A stretch of DNA of 64,000 nt. Source: an uncultured Flaviramulus sp. (GTDB lineage: Bacteria > Bacteroidota > Bacteroidia > Flavobacteriales > Flavobacteriaceae). Below, piece after piece: positions 16,250 to 27,190 of the stretch. How positions within the stretch are numbered: the stretch's first letter is position 1; each line of letters opens with the position of its first letter. The position numbers and the translations under genes were made by a program. The stretch lies in assembly GCA_947495125.1 (NCBI GenBank), contig CANLXL010000012.1, forward strand, positions 62,001-126,000. The letters run 5' to 3'. Below the pieces are notes generated by a model. The model saw nothing but the letters and a program-made list of their open reading frames with translations, searched no databases and was not told where the DNA came from.

Positions 16250-18682
16250 ATGATTTTAAAAATATTAAAAGAATACATTCGAAGAATTAGTAGAAATTAT
16301 AAGATCTACGCCATTTCTATTTTAGGAATGAGTATCGCCGTGATTGCTTCTTTTCATATTTATCATTTTGTTTATAAAGAGTTGAGTGTTGACGGGTTTC
16401 ATACAAAGCGGAAGGACGTTTATAGGGTCTTAAATGCAAATGCAACATCAACGAATAGAACCCTTCTTACAATTCCGGCATTAGGTGAGTATTTGTATGA
16501 AAAAGTTCCCGAAGTCAAAGAGTATTGTCAGATTATGTCAGGCTCTACGAGTATTTATAATAATGATGTTAAAACTGAAGAACCAATCATACATACAGAT
16601 TCTTCTTTTTTCAAATTATTTGATTTTCAAATCCTGTTGGGTGATATTAAATCATTTCAGAATAAAACAAATGGTATTGTAATATCCAATAGAAAATCAA
16701 AAATACTATTTGGAGATCAAAGCCCTATTGGTAAAAGTTTAATGGTTTCAAAGAGAGGTTCTGAAAAAAAGGCATATGAAGTTGTTGCTGTAATCACAGA
16801 TTTTCCGGAAACCTCAACTTTACAACCTGATTTTATTTTTAATAAAGATGAGCTGGCTTTTTTAAAATCTGAAGACGTTAAATGGACCGTAGGAATTATC
16901 TCTTTATATATTTATGCTCCTGATATTGATGATATTAATGAATTTAACAGGAAAATAACAGATACTTATTTTGAAAGAAATAATCAATCACCTGGTACTG
17001 AATATGATATAAATTCATTTAAAGAGAAAACTATTAAAAGATCGAATTGGTTAGAAGCGCAGAGGCTGGATAAGATTTACTTTAATTCGGAAGATGTATT
17101 AAATCAAAAACGCAAGGGTTCTATCCAATATTTACAAGCCCTAATAATTGTTGGATTTTTAGCTTTAGTATTGGCTGTTTTCAATTTTATAGTAATGAAT
17201 CTAGGTCTGAACCTAAACCGCATGAAAGAGTTTCATACAAAGCGCTTTTTGGGAGGTTCTAAAACTGTAATTCTGGGTCAATTAAGTTTGGAATCTGTTT
17301 GTAATACTTTAATTTGTTTTTTACTAACACTCGTTACATTTCCCATTCTTATAAAGCCTTTAAAACAAATTACCGGTTTCGATTATGAACTACACCCAAA
17401 AACAGATCTGTGGTTATTGCTAATTTTTTTCATTGCTATGGTTGTGTTGGGTATTCTGGTAGGAGCTTTACAATATGTTTTTTCATATCGTGCCATTTTT
17501 AAAAGTACTAAAAATAAAATATTTGCAAAACCACAAAAAGTAATGGTTGCTGCCCAACTTATGCTATTTATAGGGGTTTTAAGTTGCTTTTTGTTTTTGC
17601 AAAAACAACTTCATTATATACAAACCCAGGATTATGGTTATCATAAAGATCAAGTTGCTATTTTAAATGCGTACGGATTTGATGAGGTCGTGATAAACGA
17701 ACTAAAGTCAAAAAGTTATATAAAAAATGTAGCCCTAGGAGAAATGCTTTTTCGGCATTCGATAAATTTACAGCCCATTAAAATACTTAAAAAACAAGAT
17801 AGTCTTAATGCTATGGTTATTATTGGAGACGCCAATTATTTAGACACTTATGGCATGGAGTTAATAGAAGGCAAAAACTTAAACTCTAATAATAAATTAA
17901 AATATAGTGGTCATATCTCTTTTGGAGTTGCTTTCAAGAAGAACGAACACCCTGTAGAGGTTCTTGTTAATCAAAAGTTTGTTAAAGATGCTAATTTGAA
18001 CTTCCCCATAGGCACAATGATCGAAGGAACAAATTTTAATAAAGCTATTATTGTAGGCGTGTTTAAAGATGTTTACAATACCCCTTTTTATAATCCTATT
18101 CAACCAATCATACTGGGTCACGGATTTAATAACATGCTTCAAACCAGTGTTTTAGCTTCTTATGATAAGTCAAGAAAAAAAGAATTGAAGTCCTTTTTAA
18201 AGCATCTATATGTAAAAAAAGGGATGCCGAATATTGAAAGTTTAAAAGATTATTTTTTCCATTTAAACCTTAACAACATCTACAAAAAAGAATTCCAATT
18301 GAAACGCTTATTAGAAGCTTTTACCATAATAGTCCTATTTATCGCACTGTTAGGTTTGATAGCCATTAGCCTATTTATCACCGAAAGTAAAACCAAAGAA
18401 ATAGGTATTAGAAAAGTAAACGGAGCCACCATAAAGGAAATCATGCTCATGCTCAATAAAGACTTTATAAAATGGGTGTTTCTCGCTTTTATTATAGCAT
18501 GTCCCATAGCCTATTACGCCATGAGCAAATGGCTAGAGAATTTTGCTTATAAAACAACATTAAGTTGGTGGGTGTTTGCTTTGGCGGGTGCTTTTACATT
18601 AATAATCGCTCTCTTAACCGTGAGTTGGCAAACCTATAGAGCGGCAACTCAAAACCCTGTAGAATCATTGCGCGACGAATAA
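16250..18682 (+). CDS. MacB/FtsX-type ABC transporter permease 1
   Basis: 810 residues. A first membrane helix (about 20-40) is followed by a large periplasmic MacB-PCD region, then three helices, and a repeat of this layout ending in a core with KTKEIGIRKVNGATIKEIM and the terminal ATQNPVESLRDE. There is no ATPase domain; the ATP-binding protein is separate. Its first 46 residues and last ~130 residues are nearly identical to permease 2 while the periplasmic parts differ. Family members move lipoproteins, peptides or lipids out through TolC. Confidence 0.88.
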   Translation: MILKILKEYIRRISRNYKIYAISILGMSIAVIASFHIYHFVYKELSVDGFHTKRKDVYRVLNANATSTNRTLLTIPALGEYLYEKVPEVKEYCQIMSGSTSIYNNDVKTEEPIIHTDSSFFKLFDFQILLGDIKSFQNKTNGIVISNRKSKILFGDQSPIGKSLMVSKRGSEKKAYEVVAVITDFPETSTLQPDFIFNKDELAFLKSEDVKWTVGIISLYIYAPDIDDINEFNRKITDTYFERNNQSPGTEYDINSFKEKTIKRSNWLEAQRLDKIYFNSEDVLNQKRKGSIQYLQALIIVGFLALVLAVFNFIVMNLGLNLNRMKEFHTKRFLGGSKTVILGQLSLESVCNTLICFLLTLVTFPILIKPLKQITGFDYELHPKTDLWLLLIFFIAMVVLGILVGALQYVFSYRAIFKSTKNKIFAKPQKVMVAAQLMLFIGVLSCFLFLQKQLHYIQTQDYGYHKDQVAILNAYGFDEVVINELKSKSYIKNVALGEMLFRHSINLQPIKILKKQDSLNAMVIIGDANYLDTYGMELIEGKNLNSNNKLKYSGHISFGVAFKKNEHPVEVLVNQKFVKDANLNFPIGTMIEGTNFNKAIIVGVFKDVYNTPFYNPIQPIILGHGFNNMLQTSVLASYDKSRKKELKSFLKHLYVKKGMPNIESLKDYFFHLNLNNIYKKEFQLKRLLEAFTIIVLFIALLGLIAISLFITESKTKEIGIRKVNGATIKEIMLMLNKDFIKWVFLAFIIACPIAYYAMSKWLENFAYKTTLSWWVFALAGAFTLIIALLTVSWQTYRAATQNPVESLRDE

Positions 18683-18711
18683 CAAAAAGTGAGAAAGCAT
18701 AAAACAAAGAC

Positions 18712-21129
18712 ATGATTTTTAAAATATTAAAAGAATACATCCGAAGAATTAGTAGAAACTATAGGATCTACGCCATTTCTATTTTAGGGATGAGTATTGC
18801 TGTTATTGCTTCTTTTCATATTTATCATTTTGTTTATAAAGAGTTGCGTGTTGATAAATTTCATGAAAACCGAAAAGAACTGTACAGGCTTGTAAATACC
18901 CACGAAAATTCTAGTTCTAAATCTACCCAAACCTTTCTTCCTCTCGGCCCTATTCTTAAAGAAAAAATGCCCGAAGTTAAAGATTTTGTGCGGATGACCA
19001 TACATGAAGAAGCCCATAGAATAAAAGGAGCTAATGATCAAGAAACTCAAGCAACTCCCAAGTTTGTAGACCCCTCATTTTTTGAAGTGTTCAATTTTAA
19101 TTTGATTGAAGGGTCTTTAGCAAAGTTCAAAGATACACCACATGGTATCATTATTTCTGAAAAAGCATCCAGGCAATTGTTCGGAAACGAAAGCCCTATT
19201 GGAAAACCCTTAACCATATCTAAGTATCGAAACACCGACGAGTGGTCTTTAGAGATCGTTGGTGTTATGCAAAATATGCCTAAAGAATCAACCATTCAAG
19301 GTGATTATTTCATAAACATTAATAGTTTAGAAATATTGGTCGGGGAAGGCTATAAACAAAGCCTTTGGAACTTTATGATGGTTGAATTGTATATACATGC
19401 CCCTAATATTAAAGACCTAAAAGAATTTACGGAAAAAGTAAAAGATATAACCTTAGACCAAGCCAATCTCATACGGAATCCTAATTATCCCATGAAGAGG
19501 GTCCATTTAAATATCCAATTTCAAAGGATGGATGATATCTACTTTAATTCTTTGGATGTAAGGGGACAACAACAAAAAGGATCATTTCAATTTTTGAAAA
19601 TTATTCTGCTAATAGGCATATTAACCCTTCTTCTGGCCATTACAAATTACATTATAATGAATTTAGGCTTAAGTATTTCTCGTGCAGATGAATTTAGAAT
19701 AAAACGCTATTCCGGGGCTACAAAGCAAAATATTTTCTATCAATTTATCATTGAATCTTTCATCAATGCTTTTATATGTTTTTTTATAGCTATGATAACC
19801 TACCCTATACTAAGCGATTTTATGGGGGAATTAATAGGTTTTGAATATCGCTTAACTTTTAAAAACGATTTACTCCTTATTTTAACATTCTTCACATTAA
19901 TGCTATTGTTAGGTTTTATAATAGGTGCTTTTCAATATTTACTGTCATATAAAAATATTTTCTCTGAACAACAATGGTCAAATAGAATTAATTCTTGGTC
20001 TTCAAAGAGGATAATGATCTGCTTTCAATTATGCATTTTTATTGCGCTAATCATTGGTGTTACTTTTATTGGAAAACAAGTTAATTATATAGAACAAAAA
20101 GATATTGGATTCAAATTCGACAATGTTTTAGGAGTTATTCCTGCTGAGTATGGAGAAGCGTTAAAAAACGAATTGACTTCAAAAAGCTATGTAAAAGGAA
20201 TTGCGGGAGGAGAAACTCTTTTTAAAACAGAATACCGATTAAGCGATATTACTATAAAGACTACCCAAGAAAAAGTGAAATCAATAGTCGTCTTAGGAGA
20301 CGCAAACTATTTAGATGTTTATGATATAAAACTACTCTATGGTAAAACCTTAAACCCTTCTAAACTTCAAACGTTTTATAACTGGACAGGACAAAATGCT
20401 CAAAGAGGTCTAGTAGAAGTGCTGGTTAATGAAGAGTTTGTAAAAAAAGCTAATCTAAAGAACCCCATTGGGACAGCTTTGTTTGTAAATAGTAATTCTG
20501 TTATTGTAGGGGTTTTTAAAAACATAAATAACACACCTCTTTACGATCCTATTCAACCAATCATTATAGGCTATAATTTTTCTTTTTTCACTCCAAGGTT
20601 TCAAGTGCGTTTCGAAGAAGGTTATAAAGACCAAGTTATTGCCGATATAAATTCTGTTTATAAAAAACATGGCGTTTCTTTTGATTACTACAAGAATTTC
20701 ATTGAATATATTGATTACAAGGACATCTACAAAAAAGAGTTTCAGCTAAAACAGTTATTAGAAGCTTTTACCATAATAGTCCTATTTATATCTCTGTTAG
20801 GCTTAGTAGCCATTAGCCTATTTATTACCGAAAGTAAAACCAAAGAAATAGGCATTCGTAAAATAAACGGAGCTTCCATTAAAGAAATTATGATTATGCT
20901 TAATAAAGACTTTATAAAATGGGTGTTAATCGCTTTTGCAATAGCATGCCCCATGGCCTATTACGCCATGAGCAAATGGTTGGAAAGTTTCGCTTATAAA
21001 ACAGCATTAAGTTGGTGGGTGTTTGCAATAGCAGGCGCATTTACATTAATCATAGCATTGCTTACCGTGAGTTGGCAAACCTATAGAGCAGCAACACAAA
21101 ACCCTGTCGAATCACTTCGAGACGAGTGA
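18712..21129 (+). CDS. MacB/FtsX-type ABC transporter permease 2
   Basis: 805 residues with the same layout as permease 1 and clearly its tandem duplicate. The first 46 residues (MIFKILKEYIRRISRN onward) and the last ~130 residues are nearly the same even at DNA level. The periplasmic segments have drifted, suggesting a different cargo or partner face. It starts 29 bp after permease 1. Confidence 0.88.
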   Translation: MIFKILKEYIRRISRNYRIYAISILGMSIAVIASFHIYHFVYKELRVDKFHENRKELYRLVNTHENSSSKSTQTFLPLGPILKEKMPEVKDFVRMTIHEEAHRIKGANDQETQATPKFVDPSFFEVFNFNLIEGSLAKFKDTPHGIIISEKASRQLFGNESPIGKPLTISKYRNTDEWSLEIVGVMQNMPKESTIQGDYFININSLEILVGEGYKQSLWNFMMVELYIHAPNIKDLKEFTEKVKDITLDQANLIRNPNYPMKRVHLNIQFQRMDDIYFNSLDVRGQQQKGSFQFLKIILLIGILTLLLAITNYIIMNLGLSISRADEFRIKRYSGATKQNIFYQFIIESFINAFICFFIAMITYPILSDFMGELIGFEYRLTFKNDLLLILTFFTLMLLLGFIIGAFQYLLSYKNIFSEQQWSNRINSWSSKRIMICFQLCIFIALIIGVTFIGKQVNYIEQKDIGFKFDNVLGVIPAEYGEALKNELTSKSYVKGIAGGETLFKTEYRLSDITIKTTQEKVKSIVVLGDANYLDVYDIKLLYGKTLNPSKLQTFYNWTGQNAQRGLVEVLVNEEFVKKANLKNPIGTALFVNSNSVIVGVFKNINNTPLYDPIQPIIIGYNFSFFTPRFQVRFEEGYKDQVIADINSVYKKHGVSFDYYKNFIEYIDYKDIYKKEFQLKQLLEAFTIIVLFISLLGLVAISLFITESKTKEIGIRKINGASIKEIMIMLNKDFIKWVLIAFAIACPMAYYAMSKWLESFAYKTALSWWVFAIAGAFTLIIALLTVSWQTYRAATQNPVESLRDE

Positions 21130-21401
21130 CAAGAAGTGTAGAGATCAAGCCAAAGGCAAAATAAAAAGTTTAAAGAAATAAAAGTAAAGCAATGTCATTG
21201 TGAAGGAGTCAAGATTTTATAACAAGTATCAAAGGTAAAAAAACCACTTAGGTCGTCTGCTCGAGCAGTGGGTGCTCTTTTCTTGTTGAGAGTGAGAATA
21301 GCGCATAAATAGCCTTACAACAAGTGCTAGTTTGAGTGAAGTCGAAAGACTCCTTCTAATGACAAAAAAATGAAACAACAACAATTAAATACTTTAAAAA
21401 A
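21130..21401. other. Spacer with dispersed palindromic repeat fragments inside the exporter locus
   Basis: 272 bp without a gene. It contains a perfect 12-bp palindrome CTGCTCGAGCAG (21257-21268) and GAGTGAAGTCGAAAGACTC (21334-21352), a member of a dispersed repeat family also seen near 49.8 and 55.0 kb. No promoter box or sigma-54 site was found here, so the ATPase may be read through from upstream. Confidence 0.55.
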
Positions 21402-22091
21402 ATGATAAAAACTGAAGCACTTACAAAAATTTTTAGAACCGAAGAGATCGAGACCAAAGCACTTAACAATGTCAACTTACATGTTAAAGAAGGCGAGTTT
21501 GTTGCCATAATGGGGCCGTCCGGATGTGGTAAATCAACCTTGTTAAATATTATAGGCATGTTAGACAACCCTAGCGAAGGCACATATGTGTTTAACGGCA
21601 AAGAAGTTGGGGGCTTAAAAGAAAGTAAACGCACCCAAGAACGTAAAGGGAATGTTGGTTTTGTATTCCAGAGTTTTAATTTAATTGATGAGCTTACTGT
21701 TTACGAAAACGTAGAACTACCCTTAATCTACCTAAAAATTAAAGCTAGCGAGCGTAAACGTATGGTTACAGATGTGTTGGGGCGTATGAAAATGGGGCAC
21801 CGTATTAAACACTTTCCTCAGCAACTATCGGGTGGCCAGCAACAACGTGTCGCTATAGCTCGTGCCGTAGTGGCAAACCCTAAATTATTGCTGGCGGATG
21901 AGCCTACGGGAAACTTAGATTCCACAAATGGTCGGGAAGTTATGAACTTGCTCACCGAACTCAATCAGGAAGGTACAACCATTGTTATGGTAACGCACTC
22001 CGACCGTGATGCCAATTACTCACACAGAATCATTAACCTATTTGATGGTAAAATTGTAACCGAAACTCGAAAAGATCCTGCTTTGGTATAA
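21402..22091 (+). CDS. ABC transporter ATP-binding protein (MacB/LolD type)
   Basis: 229 residues, one nucleotide-binding domain. Walker [10 protein letters not shown] (38-46), Q-loop VFQSFNL, signature [14 protein letters not shown], Walker [11 protein letters not shown], and the switch His in MVTHSD are all intact. It is the only ATPase in a locus with four permeases and probably energises all of them. Two permease genes lie on each side of it. Confidence 0.93.
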   Translation: MIKTEALTKIFRTEEIETKALNNVNLHVKEGEFVAIMGPSGCGKSTLLNIIGMLDNPSEGTYVFNGKEVGGLKESKRTQERKGNVGFVFQSFNLIDELTVYENVELPLIYLKIKASERKRMVTDVLGRMKMGHRIKHFPQQLSGGQQQRVAIARAVVANPKLLLADEPTGNLDSTNGREVMNLLTELNQEGTTIVMVTHSDRDANYSHRIINLFDGKIVTETRKDPALV

Positions 22092-22161
22092 GGGCTAAGC
22101 AGTGTAAATACATAATGAGAAAGAAACAAGGACTTATTGATGTCTATCAAATAACAAAACC

Positions 22162-24549
22162 ATGCTAAAACATTATATAATATTCGCTTTTAGAAACTTT
22201 AAATCTAACAAAGTTATTTTTGCCGGAAGCCTGGCAACACTTTGTTTGGGAGCCTTGTGCATTTCTTTATTATTCTCCTTCGTTCACAACGAACTTACTA
22301 TGGATAATTTCCATAAATGGAAGAAAGATATTTTTATGGTGGTAATGAAACAGTCGCCAAAGAGTGATTGGAGTATCCCATATAAATTTACCCCTGAAGA
22401 ATATCCTGAAATTGAAAGTGCTACATCCCTGATTTTTTTTAGAGATGATGAAACAAAACTAAAATACAAACAGAACGTATATTTACCTAAAGGCGTTGTT
22501 GCAGATAGTAGTTTTTTTAAAGTTTTTAATTTTAGTTTATCCACTGGAGATAGGAACACGGTTCTTGATGATCCTCAAACCATTATTTTAAGTGAAGACT
22601 TTAGCAAAAAACTCTTTGGTGACTCTAATGCTATAGGTCAAGAAGTTGATTTTGAGATACGCATGCACCAAGGCGTCCATAAAGTTGGAGGCATCATAAA
22701 AATACCGTCCAATAGCTCAATTAAATTTGATTATTTAATTCCAAAAGTAAAAGACCATTACGGCCGAGGGGGTACTCCTTTTTTTAAAGCTAAAAGCAAT
22801 ATTAACGTTGATTTATTCAAAAACAAAATAAAGAATTCTAATAACAAAGTTCCTAATTTTTATCCGCAGTTAACCGAAAGCTTAACCTCTATAAAAAGTC
22901 TTCATGATTTATACTTTAGTTCTGAGTTAAATAGCTTGAAAAAGTACACGCAATTTAGTTCTGGAAACAAAAAAAATGTGGATATCCTATTAGTAATAAT
23001 GTTTGTTATACTACTGGTATCTATTCTTAATTATTCGAATATTCAAATAGTTAACACAAACGCCGTACTTAAAAACATTGCTATTTCTAAGGTAAATGGT
23101 GCTTTAAAGCGACACATTATAGGACAAAAAATTGTTGAAACCTTAATAATAATAATTTTATCAACGATACTCATTACATTAAGCTACAACTTCCTATTGC
23201 CTTGGTTTAATAATTTTGTCGGAGTTTCGCTAGCGCCTCCAATATGGAAAATATTTTTAATTAACGCCGGTATTCTTTCTATAATAACACTTATTGGTTT
23301 AGTATACCCTATGCTAATTATAAATCGCTTTTCTACAATTAAAAACCTAAAAAGAAATACGTCAATATCTCAAAAACTAACGGGCAAACAAGTTACCGTT
23401 GTTTTACAGTTTACAATGTCTCTTCTGTTATTAATATCCTCAATTATAGTGAATAATCAACTAAAGCTCATGTTAGACAAAGACCTTGGTTTTAATCATG
23501 ATAATATTTTGAAGGTGAAACTTTACTATCAACCTCCATATAATCCCGAGAGCAGAAAATGGACCAAAGAGCAGCTAATTGAAGAAAGAGAAAAGGCTCT
23601 GAAAATACCGAAATTTATAAATGATCAACTGGAATCGTTTTCAGGAATAAACAAGTTGTCCCAAGGGAGCTCTCCTATAGACGTTTTCCCTATCGATTGG
23701 AAACCTAAAGCAGGTGATTTTGAGTTTGAAACAATCAATTCATTGGTTGTAACGCCAAATCATCAAAACATATTTAATTTTAATTTAGTCGAAGGGCGTT
23801 TTTTTGAAGAAGGCACAGATAAACAACGTGGTAAAAAAATTGTAATTAATGAAGCTACTAAAAAGCATTGGGGTATAGACGATATAGAAACTACAATAAT
23901 TGGTAATAGGAATTGGGGGGAATATGAAATAATAGGAGTTGTTAAAGATTTTAATTATGAACATTTATCAGCAAAACCCAAACCGCTTATAATGGTTTAT
24001 TTTGAAGACTTTGAAGCCGAATACTTTATTAAATTTCATAAAAACAAAACACAAGAAGGCATTCAATATATAGAGGCATTATTCAAAGAAGTAAATCCTA
24101 ACCAGATTTTTGATTACACTTTTTTAAGCGATGAAATTGCCGCTTTATACCAAAAAGAAAAGCGCTTAAGCCTTATTTATATTGCATTTACCATTATTGC
24201 CTTACTAATCTCGGCTATTGGCTTATTTACCATTGCGCTATACGATACACAGCGTCGTATAAAAGAAATAGGCATTCGCAAAGTAAATGGAGCCTCCATA
24301 TCCGATATCATGCTCATGCTCAACAAGGATTTTGTAAAATGGGTATTGGTTTCTTTTGTAATAGCTTGCCCTATTGCATATTACGCTATGAGTAAATGGT
24401 TAGAAAGTTTTGCCTATAAAACGTCCTTAAGCTGGCGGGTATTTGCTATGGCTCTAGTATTCATGTTAATAATAGCACTATTAACCGTAAGCCTGCAAAC
24501 CTTTAGTGCAGCAACCAGGAACCCTGTGGAGAGCTTACGAGATGAATAA
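22162..24549 (+). CDS. MacB/FtsX-type ABC transporter permease 3
   Basis: 795 residues with the same topology as permeases 1 and 2 but a different N-terminal type (MLKHYIIFAFRNFKSNKVIF). The C-terminal ~130 residues still carry the shared block (EIGIRKVNGASISDIMLMLN to RNPVESLRDE). It forms a second pair with permease 4. Confidence 0.88.
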   Translation: MLKHYIIFAFRNFKSNKVIFAGSLATLCLGALCISLLFSFVHNELTMDNFHKWKKDIFMVVMKQSPKSDWSIPYKFTPEEYPEIESATSLIFFRDDETKLKYKQNVYLPKGVVADSSFFKVFNFSLSTGDRNTVLDDPQTIILSEDFSKKLFGDSNAIGQEVDFEIRMHQGVHKVGGIIKIPSNSSIKFDYLIPKVKDHYGRGGTPFFKAKSNINVDLFKNKIKNSNNKVPNFYPQLTESLTSIKSLHDLYFSSELNSLKKYTQFSSGNKKNVDILLVIMFVILLVSILNYSNIQIVNTNAVLKNIAISKVNGALKRHIIGQKIVETLIIIILSTILITLSYNFLLPWFNNFVGVSLAPPIWKIFLINAGILSIITLIGLVYPMLIINRFSTIKNLKRNTSISQKLTGKQVTVVLQFTMSLLLLISSIIVNNQLKLMLDKDLGFNHDNILKVKLYYQPPYNPESRKWTKEQLIEEREKALKIPKFINDQLESFSGINKLSQGSSPIDVFPIDWKPKAGDFEFETINSLVVTPNHQNIFNFNLVEGRFFEEGTDKQRGKKIVINEATKKHWGIDDIETTIIGNRNWGEYEIIGVVKDFNYEHLSAKPKPLIMVYFEDFEAEYFIKFHKNKTQEGIQYIEALFKEVNPNQIFDYTFLSDEIAALYQKEKRLSLIYIAFTIIALLISAIGLFTIALYDTQRRIKEIGIRKVNGASISDIMLMLNKDFVKWVLVSFVIACPIAYYAMSKWLESFAYKTSLSWRVFAMALVFMLIIALLTVSLQTFSAATRNPVESLRDE

Positions 24550-24605
24550 ATATAATGACGTTTCGAACAATGAAATGAAGTTTATAAAAACGAATAAAAT
24601 TTACC

Positions 24606-26999
24606 ATGCTAAAACATTATGTAAAATTCGCTTTTAGAAACTTCAGGTCTAACAAGGTTATTTTTGCCGGAAGTCTTGCAACACTTTGTTTAGGAGCGTT
24701 GTGTATCTCATTACTGTTCTCTTATGTTCATAATGAACTGACTATGGATGATTTCCATGAGCGGAAGCAGGATATTTATATGGTAATTATGAAGCAATCT
24801 CCTAAAAGCGACTGGAGCTACCCATATAATTTTACACCTGAAGTTTATCCTGAAATTGAAAGTGCTACATCCTTAATTTTTTATAAAGAGAATGATACAA
24901 AATTAAAATATAATGAAAATATTTATTTACCTAAAGGTATCGTGGCAGATACTAGTTTTTTTAAGGTATTCGATTTTAAACTTAAGTATGGTAATAAAAA
25001 TACCCTTTTAGAAGATCCTGAATCTATAATTTTAAGTGAGGATTACAGTAGGAAACTTTTTGGAGATAGTAATCCTATTGGGCAAAGTGTTTATATAGAA
25101 ACACAAAGACATCAAAGGACTCATACGGTAAAAGGTATCATTAAAATACCATCCAATAGCTCTTTAAAGTTCGATTATATTATTCCTTATGAGAAAAAGA
25201 CTTATGGCTATGGCCGCATTATTTTCACCTTTTTTAAAGGGCAAATTGGATTTAATAAAAATGATTTTGGCGAAAAAATAAAAGCGTCTAATAATAACCT
25301 TCCATATGTTATACCGAAGTTAACTGAAAGTATCACTTCCATAAAAAGTCTTGATGATTTATACTTTAGTACAGAATTCAATGGTTTAAAAAAGTATTCG
25401 GAATTTAGTTCAGGGAATAAAAAAAATATAGATATCCTAATTGTTATTATGTTAGTTGTACTGCTTGTATCTATACTAAATTATTCTAATATTCAGATAG
25501 TTAACATCAATTCGGCGCTTAAAAACATTGCTATATCTAAAGTAAATGGTGCTTTAAAACGGCATATTGCAGGGCAAAAAATTATTGAAACCTTAATTAT
25601 TATCATACTGTCTACGTTGCTTATTAGTATAGGTTACAACTTGATACTTCCTTGGTTTAATGATTTTGTTGGAGTTTCGTTAGCGCCTCCAATTTGGAAA
25701 ATATTTTTAATTAATGCTGCTATTCTTTCTGTTACAACGCTAATAGGTTTAATATATCCTATGCTTATTATTAATAGGTTTTCAGCAATTAAAAATCTTA
25801 AGCGAAATAATTCTATATCTAAAAAATTAATAGGAAAACAAGTTACTGTTGTTTTGCAATATGCCTTGGCTTTTCTATTATTAATATCTTCCATTATAGT
25901 AAACAATCAGTTAAAATTAATGCTAGATAAAGACCTTGGTTTTAATTATGATGGCACCTTGAAAGTGAAACTTTTATACGCCCCCCCTTTTAATACTGAA
26001 ACTGCAAATTGGAGCAAGGAAAAAAGAAAAGAAGAAAGAGAAAAAAATAAAACAAATGCACCAAAGTATATAAATGACAGACTAGCAGAAATATCTGAAA
26101 TAGATAAATGGACTCAAGGGGATTCACCAATAGATGTTTCTCCTATAGATTGGAAACCTAAAGCAGGTGATATTGAATTTGAAACACTTAATTCACTTAA
26201 AGTAAAACCTAACCATCAAGATATATTCAATTTTGAGATGGTTGAGGGTCATTTTTTTGAAGAAGACCTAGATAAATATTGGATTAAAAAAATTGTAATT
26301 AATGAATCGGCTAAAAAACATTGGAATATAAAAAATATAAAAACGACAATTAGTAATAGAAGCTGGGGTGATTATGAGATAATTGGTGTTGTTAAAGATT
26401 TTAATTACGAGCATTTATCAGCAAAACCTAAACCACTTGTTATGGTTTATTTTGAAAGTTTATTTACCGAATATTTTATAAAATTTCATAAAGGGGCAAC
26501 TTCTCAAGGCATTCAGAAAATAGAAGCTTTGTTTAAAGAAATAAACCCAAACCAGACATTTAAGTACTCCTTTTTAAGCGATAAAATAGCAGCACTCTAC
26601 CAAAAAGAAAAACGTCTAAGTACCATATATATGCTATTTACCATCATTGCATTACTAATCTCTGCTATTGGCTTATTTACCATTGCATTATACGATACCC
26701 AAAGACGCATTAAGGAAATAGGCATCCGCAAAGTAAATGGTGCTACCATAAAAGAAATCATGCTTATGCTTAACAAAGACTTTATAAAATGGGTGCTTAA
26801 AGCATTTGTGATTGCCAGCCCCATAGCGTATTATGCCATGAGTGTCTGGTTGGAGAATTTTGCCTATAAAACAAGTCTAAGCTGGTGGGTCTTTGCCCTG
26901 GCCGGAGTGTTTACTTTAATAATAGCGGCGCTTACTGTTAGTTGGCAGAGTTATAGAGCGGCTACCCAAAACCCTGTGGAGAGCTTAAGAGATGAGTAA
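24606..26999 (+). CDS. MacB/FtsX-type ABC transporter permease 4
   Basis: 797 residues and the tandem partner of permease 3 (MLKHYVKFAFRNFRSNKVIF). Both halves of the protein are similar to permease 3, while the last ~130 residues also match permeases 1 and 2. It is the last gene of the locus; the next gene is preceded by a 190-bp gap. Confidence 0.88.
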   Translation: MLKHYVKFAFRNFRSNKVIFAGSLATLCLGALCISLLFSYVHNELTMDDFHERKQDIYMVIMKQSPKSDWSYPYNFTPEVYPEIESATSLIFYKENDTKLKYNENIYLPKGIVADTSFFKVFDFKLKYGNKNTLLEDPESIILSEDYSRKLFGDSNPIGQSVYIETQRHQRTHTVKGIIKIPSNSSLKFDYIIPYEKKTYGYGRIIFTFFKGQIGFNKNDFGEKIKASNNNLPYVIPKLTESITSIKSLDDLYFSTEFNGLKKYSEFSSGNKKNIDILIVIMLVVLLVSILNYSNIQIVNINSALKNIAISKVNGALKRHIAGQKIIETLIIIILSTLLISIGYNLILPWFNDFVGVSLAPPIWKIFLINAAILSVTTLIGLIYPMLIINRFSAIKNLKRNNSISKKLIGKQVTVVLQYALAFLLLISSIIVNNQLKLMLDKDLGFNYDGTLKVKLLYAPPFNTETANWSKEKRKEEREKNKTNAPKYINDRLAEISEIDKWTQGDSPIDVSPIDWKPKAGDIEFETLNSLKVKPNHQDIFNFEMVEGHFFEEDLDKYWIKKIVINESAKKHWNIKNIKTTISNRSWGDYEIIGVVKDFNYEHLSAKPKPLVMVYFESLFTEYFIKFHKGATSQGIQKIEALFKEINPNQTFKYSFLSDKIAALYQKEKRLSTIYMLFTIIALLISAIGLFTIALYDTQRRIKEIGIRKVNGATIKEIMLMLNKDFIKWVLKAFVIASPIAYYAMSVWLENFAYKTSLSWWVFALAGVFTLIIAALTVSWQSYRAATQNPVESLRDE

Positions 27000-27190
27000 T
27001 ACATAACGAAGGGGTTCCCACTTAATTCTATAGATCTCAGGCATGGTTTTGGAAACATAAAAATGTTAAAACAATCTTAAAACTTATATGTTCTTTCGAT
27101 GTTTTTACTTTCAACGATTCAAATTAAATTTCAAATTAAGTATATTTAGTTTTTTGAAAGGCCATTTATTTTTATTCAGAACCTGAACGT

